From: Epiperipatus broadwayi
Taxonomy: Eukaryota > Onychophora > Udeonychophora > Euonychophora > Peripatidae
Assembly (NCBI GenBank): GCA_028023455.1
Contig: JAQFVV010000013.1
Location: forward strand, 13,034,258-13,098,257
Length of the DNA: 64,000 bases
Direction of reading: 5' to 3'
Shown: positions 34,825 through 48,849 of the stretch, piece after piece
How the letters are laid out: every line of letters starts with the position of its first letter
How positions within the stretch are numbered: the stretch's first letter is position 1
Translations under genes and position numbers: made by a program
The notes under the pieces: model-generated
What the model was told of the DNA's origin: nothing
The model's database searches: none
Seen by the model: the letters and a program-made list of their open reading frames with translations, nothing else

Positions 34825-37290
34825 GCAGAGCAGCCCACTGGTGATGCAAATAAACAAAAATGAAAAACAAATAATAGTTTTAGAGTAATCTGTTAAGTCA
34901 ATTATTTTATATAGCGCAATGTTTATAAACTGTAATATTTAAACAGCATTAAACTGTTGCACAGGTGCTTTGGATTTTAACTATAAAATGAATGAATACT
35001 AACACTTCAAACACATGATAAAGTCTTTGGAAAAGATAGAATGACCATCTATCTTTTCGAACCCAAACGCTTTTGTATGGGCAAATCTTAAGTGTTTGAA
35101 AGTGAAAGCATGAAGATATTCATTCAAGCATGTAAAAGTAATTTAAAGTGATTATTTAATATTTTCATGCTTTCACTTTCAAACACTTAAGATTCGCCCA
35201 TACAAAAGCATTTGGGTTCGAAAAAATAGATAGCCATTCTATCTTTTCCAAAGACTTTATCATGTGTTTGAAGTGTTAGTATTCATTCATTTTATAGTTA
35301 AAATCCAAAGCGCATGTGCAACAGTTTAATGCTGTTTAAATATTACAGTTTATAAACATCGTACTATATAAAATAATTGACTTATTTACATACATTTAAT
35401 TTCAAATAAGAATGACGTATCGTAAATTCTAGTAAAATTCACCAGCGTCATTCATTCAAGCATGTAAAAGTAATTTAAAGTGATTATTTAATATCTTCAC
35501 ACTTTCACTTTCAAACACTTAAGATTTGCCCATACAAAAGCATTTGGGTTCGAAAAAAATAGATGGTCATTCTATCTTTTCCAAAGACTTTATCAAGTGT
35601 TTGAAGTGTTAGTATTCATTCATTTTATAGTTAAAATCCAAAGTGCATGTGCAGCAGTTTAATGCTGTTTAAATATTGCAGTTTATAAACATCATGCTAT
35701 ATAAAATAATTGACTTATTTACATAAATTTAATTTCAAATAAGAATGACATATTGTAAATTCTAGTAAATTTCACCAGCATCATTCATTCAAGCATGTAA
35801 AAGTAATTTAAAGTGATTATTTAATATCTTCACGCTTTCACTTTCAACACTTAAGATTCGCCCATACAAAAGCATTTGGGTTCGAAAAGATAGATGGCCA
35901 TTCTATCTTTTCCAAAGACTTTATCATGTGTTTGAAGTGTTAGTATTCACTCATTTTTAGTTAAAATCCAAAGCGCATGTGCAACAGTTTAATACTGTTT
36001 AAATATTACAGTAATCTGTTAAATAAATAATCAGCAATTATATAGCAGTAAAATTGAAGAGAAGTATTTGGATTGATATATATATATAAATCACAATATA
36101 GGTATTAATGACCATTTGCTTCTACAACTGTACATTCCAAACTTTGCACATTGGGAAACATGTTCTCAGATCTATAGGGGAAGGGGTCTTTGTGTGAGTC
36201 ATGTGTGCAGCACTAATGTTGTATAATTATTAAAATGTGTTATATAAAAGAAAAAGTATTATGTCAGCATGCTAATTAGATATAATTAATTTGTGTATTT
36301 TTAGAAAATGGAAAGCATTGTATTCAATACTTGCTTTAGTATGTGCATAGAATAACAATCAGACAAATTAATAAATATCAAAATAATTTATTAATAAAAA
36401 ATAAATAAATAACTAAAATATTATTTGTAGATTCTCTCTTGGATACTTCTCAAGTTAGATATCAGGACAAGAGTTCCAATCTCATCTCTCTGAATGGTTA
36501 TTATAATTTCTCCCATAGATGTATATAAAAATATTATTTGTTTCAATATGACTTTCATTGAACTAGTTTCATTCATGAATAAAATATACTGTTCTACTTG
36601 ATAATCACAAATTTCAGTTTTTCATTCTACATTCTTTTATAATTCATTATGTTTTATTTATTCATTTTGAATATTCAAAAATAATATAAAACATTAAATT
36701 TCTTTCCTTTAGTCTATTTTACCATTGTGTCTTGAAAATCTTTCTTCTTCTTTTGGATATCTTTTTTTTTAATTTTTATTATCAGACAAATGTTGAATGG
36801 AGTTACATGTAGTGCATTTTATTTTGCTTGAAACAAAAAAAAAAGCTTTCTTTGCAATTTATCTGCAAGATTTTGTTTCTTTTCCTTACTATCAGTTTCT
36901 TATAGTTGAGATAGAAAACATTGGACAATACACCAAGGATAAGAGCTGATGTTATATTTGCTTCAGTCTAGTTCTCCATAATAAAAGAATATCTGAATAT
37001 AATAAGTATATGCATAACTTTTTAATTAAAATAAGAATTGACACTCCTTGTATAATTTTTAATTTGATAGTTAATTCTTTTCCTTTTCTAATTCTTCAAC
37101 AAGAGGAAGAATTTATCTGTTTTATATATTACTGACTTTATTTACATGCAAAATTTTTTGCTTTTTTTTTAATAAATTTTTGGGATTGTCTTTTCAGTGA
37201 ATTTATAAAGTAATCTGTTTTCTAACCAAGAAAAAAAGTAATTAAATGAATATATCACATATATTTACTAAATAAATAAAATCTTTATTC
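34825..37290 (+). repeat. duplicated segment (partner 21300-22700), copy 2
   Basis: Same block order as 21300-22700, with the array 34897-36009 inserted. Outside the array the copies stay alignable to the AATAAAATCTTTATT block before the TCTA microsatellite. No genes are visible. Confidence 0.65.
34897..36009. mobile_element. family 3 retrozyme-like array (332-bp unit)
   Basis: About 2.7 tandem copies of a 332-333-bp unit (CATTCAAGCATG at 35121, 35453, 35786), preceded by an inverted partial unit (34897-35120). It is flanked by an exact 13-bp duplication AGTAATCTGTTAA at 34884-34896 and 36010-36022. The paralogous segment at 21380 has a single AGTAATCTGTTAA, a true empty site. Architecture (tandem units, snap-back end, 13-bp duplication) matches families 1 and 2. 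On the minus strand at about 35411-35458 each unit can fold GAAUGACG/CGUCAUUC around CUGGUGA, resembling but not matching a hammerhead. No coding frame. Confidence 0.75.
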
Positions 37291-37327
37291 ACAAAATTAT
37301 TTCTGCATGTCGATATTTCATTCCTTT

Positions 37328-37798
<471 letters not shown>

Positions 37799-37839
37799 GT
37801 GTGTGTGTGTGTAAGTAAACTCACAAATCTTATTTTTTG

Positions 37840-40447
37840 AGATATAATGGCAATGTAACTTTGGCATTGCTATGACGATGGTTACAATATATTTTATGTT
37901 TTCACAGTTATATATGATTTAATAAAGTATTTTGGGGGTTAAACCATGCATTATTTTGTATTAATTTTCTACATTTTGATGAAATAACATTCTTCATTAT
38001 TAAAGTCAAGTTCTTAAAGAAAAACCATTATACGTCAAGTTGTAATGAGACTGAGCATGAAGTAAAGTATAATCACTCATATACATATATTGTAATGGAA
38101 CAGGATTTTACCTGGTATAATAATAGATTAGCTAGGTCATCATAGTGGGCAAGAGAGTTTATCTAAAATCTCTGCAATTATATACACATGTACACTTTGA
38201 TCTCATTTCTGGGAGATGATGGATTAATACTCAAATAGGTGTTCAACTATATCCACATACTCACTTGTCCTTACCATCTTTTGTCGCAATTATTCACAGA
38301 TTTCAAACTCAGGGAGAATCTGCATAATCCTCTAGTTCAGTATATAACAATATCACTTAATATTAAGTGCCAACATGCGTAAGTGTATGTGTGAATGGGT
38401 AAGAAGGTATATAAGTGTGTAAGAATATATAACAAATTGAGAAATGAATACAAAAAAATACAATAATCTTTAATTTAAACATATATATATTTAACAAGTA
38501 TATTTACAATAAACATAAATTTAGTAACAGAATTTCTAATAAAATATAAACTATTTAATTTAACATCAGTGGATATTCTTTGGTTATTATTTATTTCAAT
38601 GATTGTTTCAACTCTTGTTCCCTACCAAGAATAACCATTTGATGTCCCACAAAATGAAATTTATTTATAACTTATGACTACTTAAATCGTTCTTGTTTGC
38701 TAAGTTATTATATTAAAATGATAATTTAATTTAATTTTCATTAACTTGATAGATTACTTCATGTCAATGATCTACTGATGATATAGGATCCCCCTGATAT
38801 AGTGTTTAATTATGATTAAGATGGGAAAGACTATGTATACTAGAAATAATTAGTCAATTACAATGAAAACATTTAAATAAATTATTAATATTGACAAACA
38901 AAAAACATATGTAATGGTGTCACTGTAAAAATGTTGAAAATTAATATATATTAAAGTAAAATCTTATCTTTTCCTTGATGATGATTAGACTTATAAGCAA
39001 GAAATTTATCATCAGACCTATATTTTATTTTAATTTACAATAGTGCAAATAATATTTATCCCTTCTATTGCATATTGGCAACTTATGATTCCCTTTTATC
39101 TGTATTAAAGGAAAGAGATAAATGAAAACATTTACATAAAATATATAATATTTAAACATCATTAAACTGTTGCACATGCACTTTGGATTTTAACTATAAA
39201 ATGAATGAATACTAATTGTGACATTAACCTAAATATAATTTGAAAGTTCATAAGGAGAATGTCCCAGTAAATGGTTATAATCATACACATTAATTCATTC
39301 CAGGTATAAGTGATAAGATTTGGGTGTTCTAGAACATCATTATAAGACTTATAATTTTTTTCCTTAGTAACCCTGCTTTGAAATGTAATTATTTGATTCA
39401 TTTATTAATAGATAATTTGATGTTTCACAGTATAGATGGTAAATGCCAGGTCAAGTTCATTTCAGTTTTGCCAATTATAGCTCCATGAGTGACAATTTTC
39501 TTCCCCTGATGCCACCTTGCAGTTAGAAATGCATATTAGTCTGTATTGCAAGTTGTATATTTTTATTAGAATATCTTGAATGAAGTAAAAGCAATATTTT
39601 AATTATTAGATATTCTTAGATAAAGTTAATTTGATCTATAATATGAAGTTATAAACATTTTGGAAATGTTGAATAATTTGAATTTAATTTTGGAGATTTT
39701 CCTTTCAGATCCCTCAGTTATTTAGATTTGAATCTATGTGCCTTTTATTCCTTTCCTGAATATCCAAAGAGTTATTTCTATTAATATTTCACATCAATGG
39801 CAGATGGAATTTCTATTTGAACTGGAGTTCAATTTCTCTGCTTAAATTTTGCACAGGTTTTTCAGCCATGGTGAATCTGGAGAAGCTCATTGGTTTTTAT
39901 ATATTTCCTAATATCAAAATGAAGGTGTTATATAGGCGGTAATTTTTGATGATTTTGAATATCAAGTTGATTATTATTTAGGTTGATTATTTACTTCATT
40001 ACTAGTGATTATTATTTATATATTAATAATAAAAAAATTATTTATTTCCTTTAAATAATCTTTCCCTTCATACTTGTGTCTAATCTATCCGATCATATTT
40101 ACTTCTTATTGTTGTAGTGTATAGGAGTTACATCACAATTAACAAGATGATTTTAACAAAAATTAGTTTTTGTGTATGTGTTTATAGTTTAAATAAAATA
40201 CGTATTTATCATAAGCTTAAGTTAAGTATTTAAAAGAATAAAACAATTATTGTTTTTCAATTATAGTGCTTGTGATTAATTTCATTTTTTTTTTTTATTG
40301 AAACTAATTTTAATATGTCTTCATTCTCATTAATATAATGGTTGGTAGACAATGTTATTATATTGGGTTTTGGATTCAAATTAGATAAAAAGGATGAGTA
40401 AATTATATTGGAAGTATGTAAGGCCACACCTTACATTATATATATAT
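37840..40447. other. AT-rich stretch, no supported gene
   Basis: Near 37845-37880 a block AATGTAACTTTGGCATTGCTATGAC also occurs at 32068-32091. The rest has small frames only. Contains one repeat fragment at 39145-39218, listed separately. Confidence 0.45.
39145..39218 (+). repeat. isolated fragment of the 332-bp family 3 unit
   Basis: ATATTTAAACATCATTAAACTGTTGCACATGCACTTTGG and ATGAATGAATACTAA match 34930-35000 in the same orientation. It shows that family 3 has copies outside the array. Confidence 0.75.
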
Positions 40448-40967
40448 GATTATTCAGAAGATGGGGATTAACAGAATATTTATTTTCTTCAATTTCACTA
40501 TTAATTGATTCCAAGTTGATTTTAAAAGAAAGCAATAAAAGAAATGGTTTCCACACGGTTAGAAACATTGTGCTTCATCGGATTTATTTAAACCATTTAA
40601 TCTCTATAATATTTCGATAGATTTTCTCATGGTTTTCAAATCATACTTTTCCAAAATAGCAAGTATTTTAGTTTTATCAAAATCAGATTTGTAATCAGTT
40701 TCTAACAAAGATAAATTGATCACAAACAAACCTGTTTTTGATAATGCTAAAATACTTGCTAATTTGGAAAAGTATAATTTGAGAACCATGAGAGAATCTA
40801 TATTAAAAAGACCGATTGGTTCTGATGAAGCACAGTGTATTCCAGTCTTGTAGAGACCGCTTATTTTATACATTTCTTCTAAAATCAACTTGAAATCAAT
40901 TAATAGTGATACTAAAGAAAATAAATATTTTGTTAATCCACGTATTCTAAATAATGAACTATCAAAT
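40448..40967. repeat. palindrome of a third Penelope-like relic
   Basis: Arms 40448-40704 and 40735-40967 are inverted copies (GTTGATTTTAAAAGAA against TTCTTCTAAAATCAAC). On the minus strand of the left arm DFDKTKILAILEKYD and MRKSIEIL match the C-terminal part of the Penelope GIY-YIG endonuclease seen at 31730-31810. Beside it lies a CGATGAAG, hairpin, GGAAAC tail. Head-to-head joining is the same arrangement as in element B. Confidence 0.65.
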
Positions 40968-41229
40968 ACATATGACTGATTTTTGTTTCACGCTCAGTGT
41001 CATTACAACTTGAGATCTAATGGATTTTCTTTAAGAACTTGATCTTGACAATGATGAATATTATGTCATTAAAATTTCAAAAATTAATACACAGTTTAAC
41101 CTAAAAAATACTTTATTTTTATATATAAATCTGGAGAAATGGAAATTCAGCTTGTATCACAATGTATGAAACATCTATTACTGAGTTGCTACACTATATG
41201 AAAAAATTGACAAATACTGCTGTTTACAT

Positions 41230-42000
41230 ACATTTCAGAAATTACCCTTCATATATGTAGTTTGAAGAGCTGAATTTATTAATATTATATATTTATGTAA
41301 TTGTTATTTATCCATAAGAATATTAAAATAAACCAAATGACTTTACCTTATGTTGTTTATTTATTAGCAGTATTGAGGGAGGCTATGCTTGCATTTTATG
41401 TGAACTTGAATTTCAACCTTAATAATAGTACTTAGTCAAGCGTTATTAGCAGAGAGGTCATTGCAACTGCCTTGCAAGCAAGTAGTTGGTTGCAGACAGT
41501 TGAGGGATTGCATCCCGGCAGATGCTATGACATATGGGGGGGGGGGAATAATAGTACTTATTGGTTTGCTCATCTGTATAAAATCTGATGTTTGTACGTA
41601 TCACTTTTTTGGCTTTCTAACAAATAAAAGCAGTTTAATGGTATTGAAAGCACTCAGAAGATTTATCATTTCTGGTTTTCAAATACATAGTTTGAAGTAT
41701 TGGATTAATTAATATTGTGTTCTGTACTGATTATTATTTATTCACAAAGATATTAAAAGAAATAGAAATAATTTAACCTTGCTTTTTTATTTATTACCGG
41801 TATCGAAAGAATTCATATTTATGTGAGATATAAAATTGAATTTCATCCTGACTAATTAGTACTTGTTATGATTAATTTACATAATTAAAAATGAACAATG
41901 GTATTTATAGTATTTGGAAAAGTTGTCATTTGTGGTATTTATTTATACAGTTTGAAATGCTGAATTTATTACGTATATTCTTAATCAATTGAAAATTAAA
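41230..42000 (+). repeat. diverged tandem repeat of about 260-430 bp
   Basis: Three partial copies (AGTTTGAAGAGCTGAATTT near 41259, AGTTTGAAGTATTGGATTAA near 41690, AGTTTGAAATGCTGAATTT near 41949), each with TTATTTATTAC/GCAGTATTGA-like blocks. The first interval is longer because of the tRNA-like insertion at about 41437-41530. The 83-codon frame at 41461-41712 is part of this and not a gene. Confidence 0.55.
41437..41530 (+). mobile_element. tRNA-derived relic (SINE head)
   Basis: AAGCGTTATTAGCAGAGAGGT resembles a D-arm/A-box region, CTGCCTTGCAAGCAAG an anticodon arm, and GAGGGATTGCATCCC a B-box/T-arm, followed by a run of ten Gs. Spacing between the boxes is longer than in a tRNA. It is likely the decayed head of a SINE. 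Confidence 0.45.
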
Positions 42001-44219
42001 GAGTATATCTGGGCTAGAAATAATCTCTAGAAAACAATGAAATTTGAAAATAAGATAATTAAGTTATCACCTTGAGCAATAAAAAAAAACAAATAATAAT
42101 TTAATTACATTATCTTATTTTTTGATTGACATTAAATAAAAACAATTAATTAAAAAATTTTTTAATCTTTAATTAAAAACAGATTATAAAATTAATTACA
42201 ATCAAAGTACATTATAAAGGGGGAAAATAATCTGTTTTCCAAAATATTTTATATTTGTTAAAGCTAAATGGAGATTTTGATAATTTTGATTTTAAATACT
42301 TTACCTTATTTTAAAAATTATTGTTTAATCATTATTTCAAGATTTTAGTCTACACATTTTGAATATATATAGTAAATTTGTCGAGTCCTTTCTACTTTTC
42401 TTTTCAAAATTTATAGATATATATATGCACATGCATTGCTATGTTGTGTGTCTTAAAACCAATTCTGTCTCAGTATATAAATAAATATATATATTCAGTG
42501 ATTAATATTATGTAATACATTGAGATTAATACTCAAACTATTGACTTACTAAGTAAATGAAATAGACTCATTCCAAAACACAAGACAAAACTTTTTAAGA
42601 GAAAAGAACAAACCATCTTCTCTCTTTAACTCATTTTTTTATATAGTGATTTATCTGAAGTATCTTGAAAAGAAAACCTGATATTATTTTAATTGACATT
42701 TGGGAAATTTTTCAATTTATGCATTGTCAATACCAATTCAAAGAGTGAAATATATAAATACAAGATATTTCCAGTATTATTATTATGTAATACATTGAGA
42801 TTAACACTCAAATTACTAGTTTATTAAGTAGATGAAAATGAAGTAAAGAGAAAAGCTGATCCTTTATTTTTTCTAAAAAGCTTTGTCTTGTGCTTTGAAG
42901 TATTTGATTTATTTAATAAATAAACAGTTAGAATATAAATATAAGATTATATTTTATCATTACCATATATTTACTAATTATTTATAGTTTATATATGGGC
43001 TTATTAAAATTATTTTAAATTTACATTTAATTATCATTTAAACTCCAAGTTAGCTGATTGATAAATTATAAAAATCTGCTAATTTAAAGTTTCATTACTT
43101 TCAAATATTGATCAACTTATCTATCATAAATAAAAATAAAAGTGACTCTTTTCTATTTCACTGATAAAATAGGATTGATGTGGGAAAAAAAGACATTTTT
43201 TACGAGTTTGTTAAAATGATTTTCAATGTTTGACTTATAGCATATTCAATTTAGTTGTTCTATATATAAGAATATATATATATATATAATAGAACAATTT
43301 AAAAAGCATAATTTATTTTGTAAATATATTAAGTGTATTAAATTATTCTAGCATGATGTCTTTTGTTGAATATAATTAATTATCTCATAATAAATCCAAT
43401 TACTACATGGTTATTAATAAAAGATGGCAAGTATGGATTCTACCTTATGAATATTGCTGTATGTCAACTTAAAAGCATGTGATATATCTCTGTGAATGGA
43501 TATTGAAACCTGAAAATGATAATGACTATATTTGCTATTATTATGAATAATCAGGTAGCAGTTGCATAATGAAATAATATGAGTTAATAAATTATATTTA
43601 ACAAAAGATGTTATGCTGGGAGATTTTTATCATGCCTAAACCTAAAATGTTGATATATATATATATGGAAAGTGAACAAAATAACAAGAACATCTATTAT
43701 ATTAGTACAATATTTAGTCATTATATAGTATGAAAATAGGAAAACATAACATGTAATATTTTGTTTGCAGATAGAATTCTAAAAGAGTTGTAAGAAATAT
43801 TTTACACTATGATAATATTATTTTATGGCCTATAAATGTCTGACATTAGTTCAAAAGGCATTAAAAATTACTGGTGTTAAATTTCCTGAAGCATCTAGTA
43901 ACCAAATTTTTCAAACTGTTTAATGTTTCAACATCAACAGTCCCGAGTTCTTTAATTAATTTCTTTAAAATATGCTAATTTCATCCAACTATCATCATAT
44001 TCAATACTTATGGAACCTGCAGTGGAGCTCTATCACTTTCAGTATTTAAACTTCTTGCATATTCCCAAGCAATAAACCATTTTTTTTTTATTGATAATGT
44101 TTACTGATGGAAAATTGTATCCAACACATAAAACACATAAAGGTAAATCATACTAATGTAAATTGGTATCTGAAGTCTCCAGTCTTTACCAAAACGTGTG
44201 TTAAAACCATCTACTTTAA
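42001..44219. other. AT-rich stretch, nothing recognised
   Basis: Only short A/T and TA runs (for example 43270-43290). No open frame reached the listing threshold. No repeat partner was noted, except that 42480-42550 and 42780-42830 share a short TTATGTAATACATTGAGATTA block. Confidence 0.45.
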
Positions 44220-46866
44220 TATTTAAACTAATCAATATCATTAATAAATTCATGATAAATTTATTCATGAAAACAGGTATACATTATAACTGCATGGATT
44301 GTGTGTATGCATTTATGAATAGTTGAATACATATATTCGTTATAAAGTTTCATTGCATCAGAATGTTTTATTTTACTTATACCAGTTTGTTCAAATTTCT
44401 GTGATTAAAAGCTTTATTCTTTCGAAGAGCTTTCAGATTGCCTGCTCCCAAAGACAATGGAGAAAGTTTTATTAATTAGCAAAAAGATAATAATTTAAAA
44501 TGTAAGGACGATTCCTAATTAAAATCATTTTTCTGATTTACAAATTCATTTTCTAATTAGAAAATGTATTCAAAGTTAATGAGTTTGAAAGCCTTATTGA
44601 AGGAACATATCTAAAATCAATTAACAAAATTTGTAACTTTGATAAAGTAAGAATCTTTAGCCTGAAGGCATCAAGAGTCGGTATAGGCGGGAAACCAGAG
44701 AACAGGTATAAATAGCCCAGAAAAAGTTTTGAGAAGGAGAAGCCATATTTGTTTAAGAGAACTTGCTGCTAGAAGCTACATGCATTTTAAATTATGAATC
44801 TTATAGTGTCTCCATCATGGTAAGAGAATAACTTCAGGAATCTGATTGCTGGGCTCAAAGTCACCAGAAGATCTTCAATGTAGCTGAAAAATTAAACTTT
44901 TTCTACACCAATCATGCTGCCAAAATCTGAAAGAATCAATCCAAATGCCATTCACCTAAGTTAAAAATGCATGCCTACATTTTAACCCAATCAGACTATG
45001 CCATGTAAACTAAGAAACCAACCATGAAGGAACGGTAATATCTTTCTTTAAATGAACCACAACTTTCTGGCCAGTTTCCGAACTTTATTTTATACCACCT
45101 TTTAAAATTAATTACTGTTAAATTTCCTTCTTGCTTTATAATGCCTTTATTTGTATAAGTAATTCTCTATCTCTAGTCTTTAAACTTAATATTTGTTAAC
45201 TTTTCTTTCTTACGATGGTGGTTCGTTTCACTAATCGTATTATATTTATTGAATGATTATTAATATCATTTATTTTTGATTATATGCCAGTAATACTTCA
45301 ACTGATAATAATCTCTTTCATTACATTTACCTCATGAAAATAATATAGTATTAAGTTTTATAATAATTCTTGCCCACTAGAACTAATTTAATACAGTTCT
45401 ATTAATTATCGAATTGAAGGATTTATTAAATGTTTGTTATTTTTACTAATGGCTGATAATGACTATTAGCCCATTTCTAACCTTTGCTCCCGGCTATTTT
45501 TTTGAGTTTCACCAATATTTATTTATTCATATTAATAATGTTAAAATGTTTTGCAAAAAGTTTGATAAAGGAATTAAATGTCAATATGTTCTAATTTAAA
45601 TTTTATACTTTATATTAATATTCAAGGAGGACATGATATTTAGGGTATAATTAGCATAATTTTATAATTGCGTTAAGTACTTTTAGTTAAAGCTCGTTTG
45701 ACTTTAATTCAACATGATCAGATCATTATGCAGAGCATTCCTTATATCAATTGGGTTTTATTATTTAAACATGATGATTATTAAGTCATCATTTTCTGAA
45801 CATTGCTGACGTGAGCTATCTCCTGCCTCATAGGCTTGTCCTTGGTGATATTATTGTTACTTTAATTACCTAGGAAGAAACCACTTCCTCACTTGCTCAT
45901 TTATATTGAAACACCAAAGGTTCATGGCTATGACTCAGCTTGACTTTTCCTGTGTTCCATGGATCCTTCATAGGGCATCAAAGACTTGTCAAATACAAGC
46001 CACCCTTCTATTTTCTCAAATCACTGACAAGCCATTATTTTCGTATTTATTCTTAAAGCTCATAAATCATCAGCACTGTTATTTCTCAGTTCAAATAAAG
46101 CCCCGCTGTCATGCTCGTAAATCATAATGAATTGATTTTGTTAAAGTCAAACAATTTCATCTTCATTTATCATTAAATAAGTTCTTTAGTAAACAGTAAA
46201 GTTATGCCCTAATAGTTATCATGCTTTTTGTGAATTGATTTACAATGTGAAAATGAATCTCACATTCTTTTAAAATTAGAATAATAATTTCTGTTAAAGC
46301 CAAATACCTTTATCTATCTTTATTTACTTGTTGGGACATAGACATATATAATCCTCCTATAAGTGTGTATTGATTATTGGCATATAATAACGACTGCCAT
46401 TCTTATTATAAATTACAACTCCCGTTCTTAAAGACTAGAGGTAATCTACATAATCCTAATCACAAAAGTTGAACAAAATATTTATTTTTATTAAACATTT
46501 TATTAACACATTTGGTTTTTAACTTTCTTTATTATTGAATAATTATTTTAATATTAATGCTCATGTCTATATTGGCAATCCGAACATACATATATGAATT
46601 GATTTATAAATATCCTTGAGTTTTTTTATTATATGTTATTAGAGTCAGATCAGGGGTCTCAAATCATCATCATCCATTGAGCTAGTTTCTTGGTGCATAG
46701 TCATGTACCATCAACATATGTCATCCATTGATGGATCTGAGCTCGTGAGTTGGGTTTGAATTCAGTTTGGTCTGGGGTTGAATCACTTTGGTTCGACTGA
46801 GTTTGAATCAGACTTTGCAGATTGGGTCGTGTTGTTGGGTGGCGTCTTTTGACCGGTACAATTACT
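44220..46866 (-). mobile_element. dispersed 2.6-kb repeat, copy B (inverted relative to copy A)
   Basis: The reverse complement aligns with 2736-5165: ACCGGTCAAAAGACGCC..., CCAAACTGAATTCAAACCCAACTCA, CCAAGAAACTAGCTCAATGG, GTTCGGAAACTGGCCAG, CACAATCCATGCAGTTATAAT. The two copies are about 41 kb apart in opposite orientation. Copy B ends at 46866 against the Ty3/Gypsy relic. The 73-codon frame at 45906-46127 lies in an otherwise non-coding stretch and is not supported. Confidence 0.65.
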
Positions 46867-46974
46867 AACAGTTGAATGTACTTTGAAAATTTAAATAAAG
46901 TTAAACTTTTCTAAAGACATTTCATACTTTATATTAGATAGTGGAAATAGTCCAAAATATAAATACAGTTGTGA

Positions 46975-48250
46975 AAACTTGGTTCTGATTTCCATTTCTA
47001 ATTTGACCATCTTAATTATTTTTAAGACATATTAACCAGTTTCATCTGAGCAATTGATTAATATCTCTCTTTATAAAAAACAGAGGTAAATCATTTTATT
47101 TTTGATTTACTTTCACTGGAACAGAAACTTTTCCACAATTGGGTATTCTGTTTCCATTCATGTCTCTGACCACTACATTTGTCTTATCCAATTTTACTCT
47201 CTTCTTGGATTTAACATTAATTTATTCCAATCCTTCAGAGATAGAATCGATAATCCAGCACAAATGTCAAATTCTATATTGACGTTAATTTCACAAATGG
47301 TTACTTCTAGTGTAATTTGGCTATTGTTTGAATCACTTAATGTCTTTATCTCTACTTTTTACAAGCTCTGCCTCCACCTGATTTAAAGTTCAGGCATGGC
47401 TTGTCTTTTACATTATTTTCATTTTTCCTGTAAACATGAGTTAAATGTCTTTTAATTCTACAAATATGACATTTTTCCAACTTGAATTTGCCCACACTTT
47501 TTGGGTGCCTTATGATACCACAGCAATAACATGTTAAATCATTTCTTACTAATTTTTTAGATGATTTATTCATTTTAGATCCATATGAACTTATATTTTT
47601 TAATTCATTTTCTATTATTTGCTATTCTGACACATTATCTGTTGTTAGCTTGTGCATTATTCATTTTGAAATAGATGTTCTGTATGTTATAGTAGAGTTT
47701 TCCTAAGATTGTGGTCCAACAACCCATATAGAAGTTAATCCAGGTGCATGCCCTCTAAATCCACCATAAATTCACAATGTCTAGCCAATGTTCACAATGC
47801 CAGGTAACTTTCTTGAGGTAATTGTTTTCTCATTTGAAAGTGCAAATGAGCTATCCTTTTCATTACCACTGCTGAAAATATATAGTCTGATTTTCTATTT
47901 GTTCACTGTATGGCACATCTGGAATCTTGGGATCACATAATTGCTTAGCAATTTGTAGAACATTGCTACCAGCCCAAAACAATAGTGTTGTAATTTTAAG
48001 TTCTTCTCCAATTTTACTAACCTTCAAATAATCTGTATGTTCCACATATATATTCTACACTGAGGCATTATTAATGTCAAATTTTTACAAGTTATAAGTG
48101 GGAACTATCATTTTTCTATTTCACAATTTCCACACAAACAAGTTTTTTTCTCTTTGACTTAATATAAAACACAAGTTCTTAAAAACTGTTGTCTGTACCA
48201 TCTGCAGTATTCATGGTGAGATTTAATCTCAGCCATGTCAGCAAAAATAA
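46975..48250 (-). pseudogene. Ty3/Gypsy-like retrotransposon gag and protease relic
   Basis: On the minus strand, in order: a capsid-like piece (EELKITTLLFWAGSNVLQIA then KQLCDPKIPDVPYSEQIEN, 47863-48045), a double zinc knuckle (CYCCGIIRHPKSVGKFKLEK then CHICRIKRHLTHVY, 47440-47545), and a retropepsin-like region (NIEFDICAGLSILSLKDWNK near 47235, VVVRDMNGNRIPNCGKVSV near 47160, then LPLFFIKRDINQLL near 47070). The expected DTGA active site reads DICA. Many stops and frameshifts. Reverse transcriptase and integrase are missing, cut off at the boundary with the 2.6-kb repeat. The zinc knuckle and capsid pattern recalls the K02A2.6-like Ty3/Gypsy group. Confidence 0.65.
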
Positions 48251-48849
48251 TGAAATACACACTAAACTTAATCACATATCACCAAATTTATTTCCCTTTG
48301 CTGAGACATTGATTTAACAATATAACAAATAAAATAAAATTATTGATAATAGTTTATTCCGTTAACTTTTGGAAATTTAGATAAAGTATATTTAGTGTGT
48401 AAAAATATCTTATTTCACACATTGCCAATAATTTAAGTTTGTTAATCTTTTAATAGTTTGTTTATTCTTGTAATTAAAATCTATGTGAAATGTCTTTCAA
48501 TCTAAACTTTAACAGTAAGGAATTTACTAAAACTACTTTCATTCAGCATTATCTTTTCTTCCTTTTGAGAAATGCATTATTTAAATCTCTGTTGTTGTTT
48601 CCTTCTCTTCACTGTGACTGACTGCTGTGCGCTAAGAATCTCAGACTCTTTTTATTAGCTATGCTAATTTACATAATTTATATTTAAAAGTTCTTTTTAT
48701 AATATGTTTTTTTCTAGAGTGATCTTTTTGGGATTTTTTTTTTAGGACAGTCAATACAATTTACATAGTTCAATTAAATCTTATTTACACACAATTTTAA
48801 ATACTTGTACCATCAGTGCAGTTCCACAAGGCCTGGGTTATGATAAGTA

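Noticed and set aside
35411-35458. Hammerhead in the 332-bp unit
   Set aside because: The core reads CUGGUGA and no GAAA follows stem II. The fold is suggestive but not supported as a hammerhead feature.
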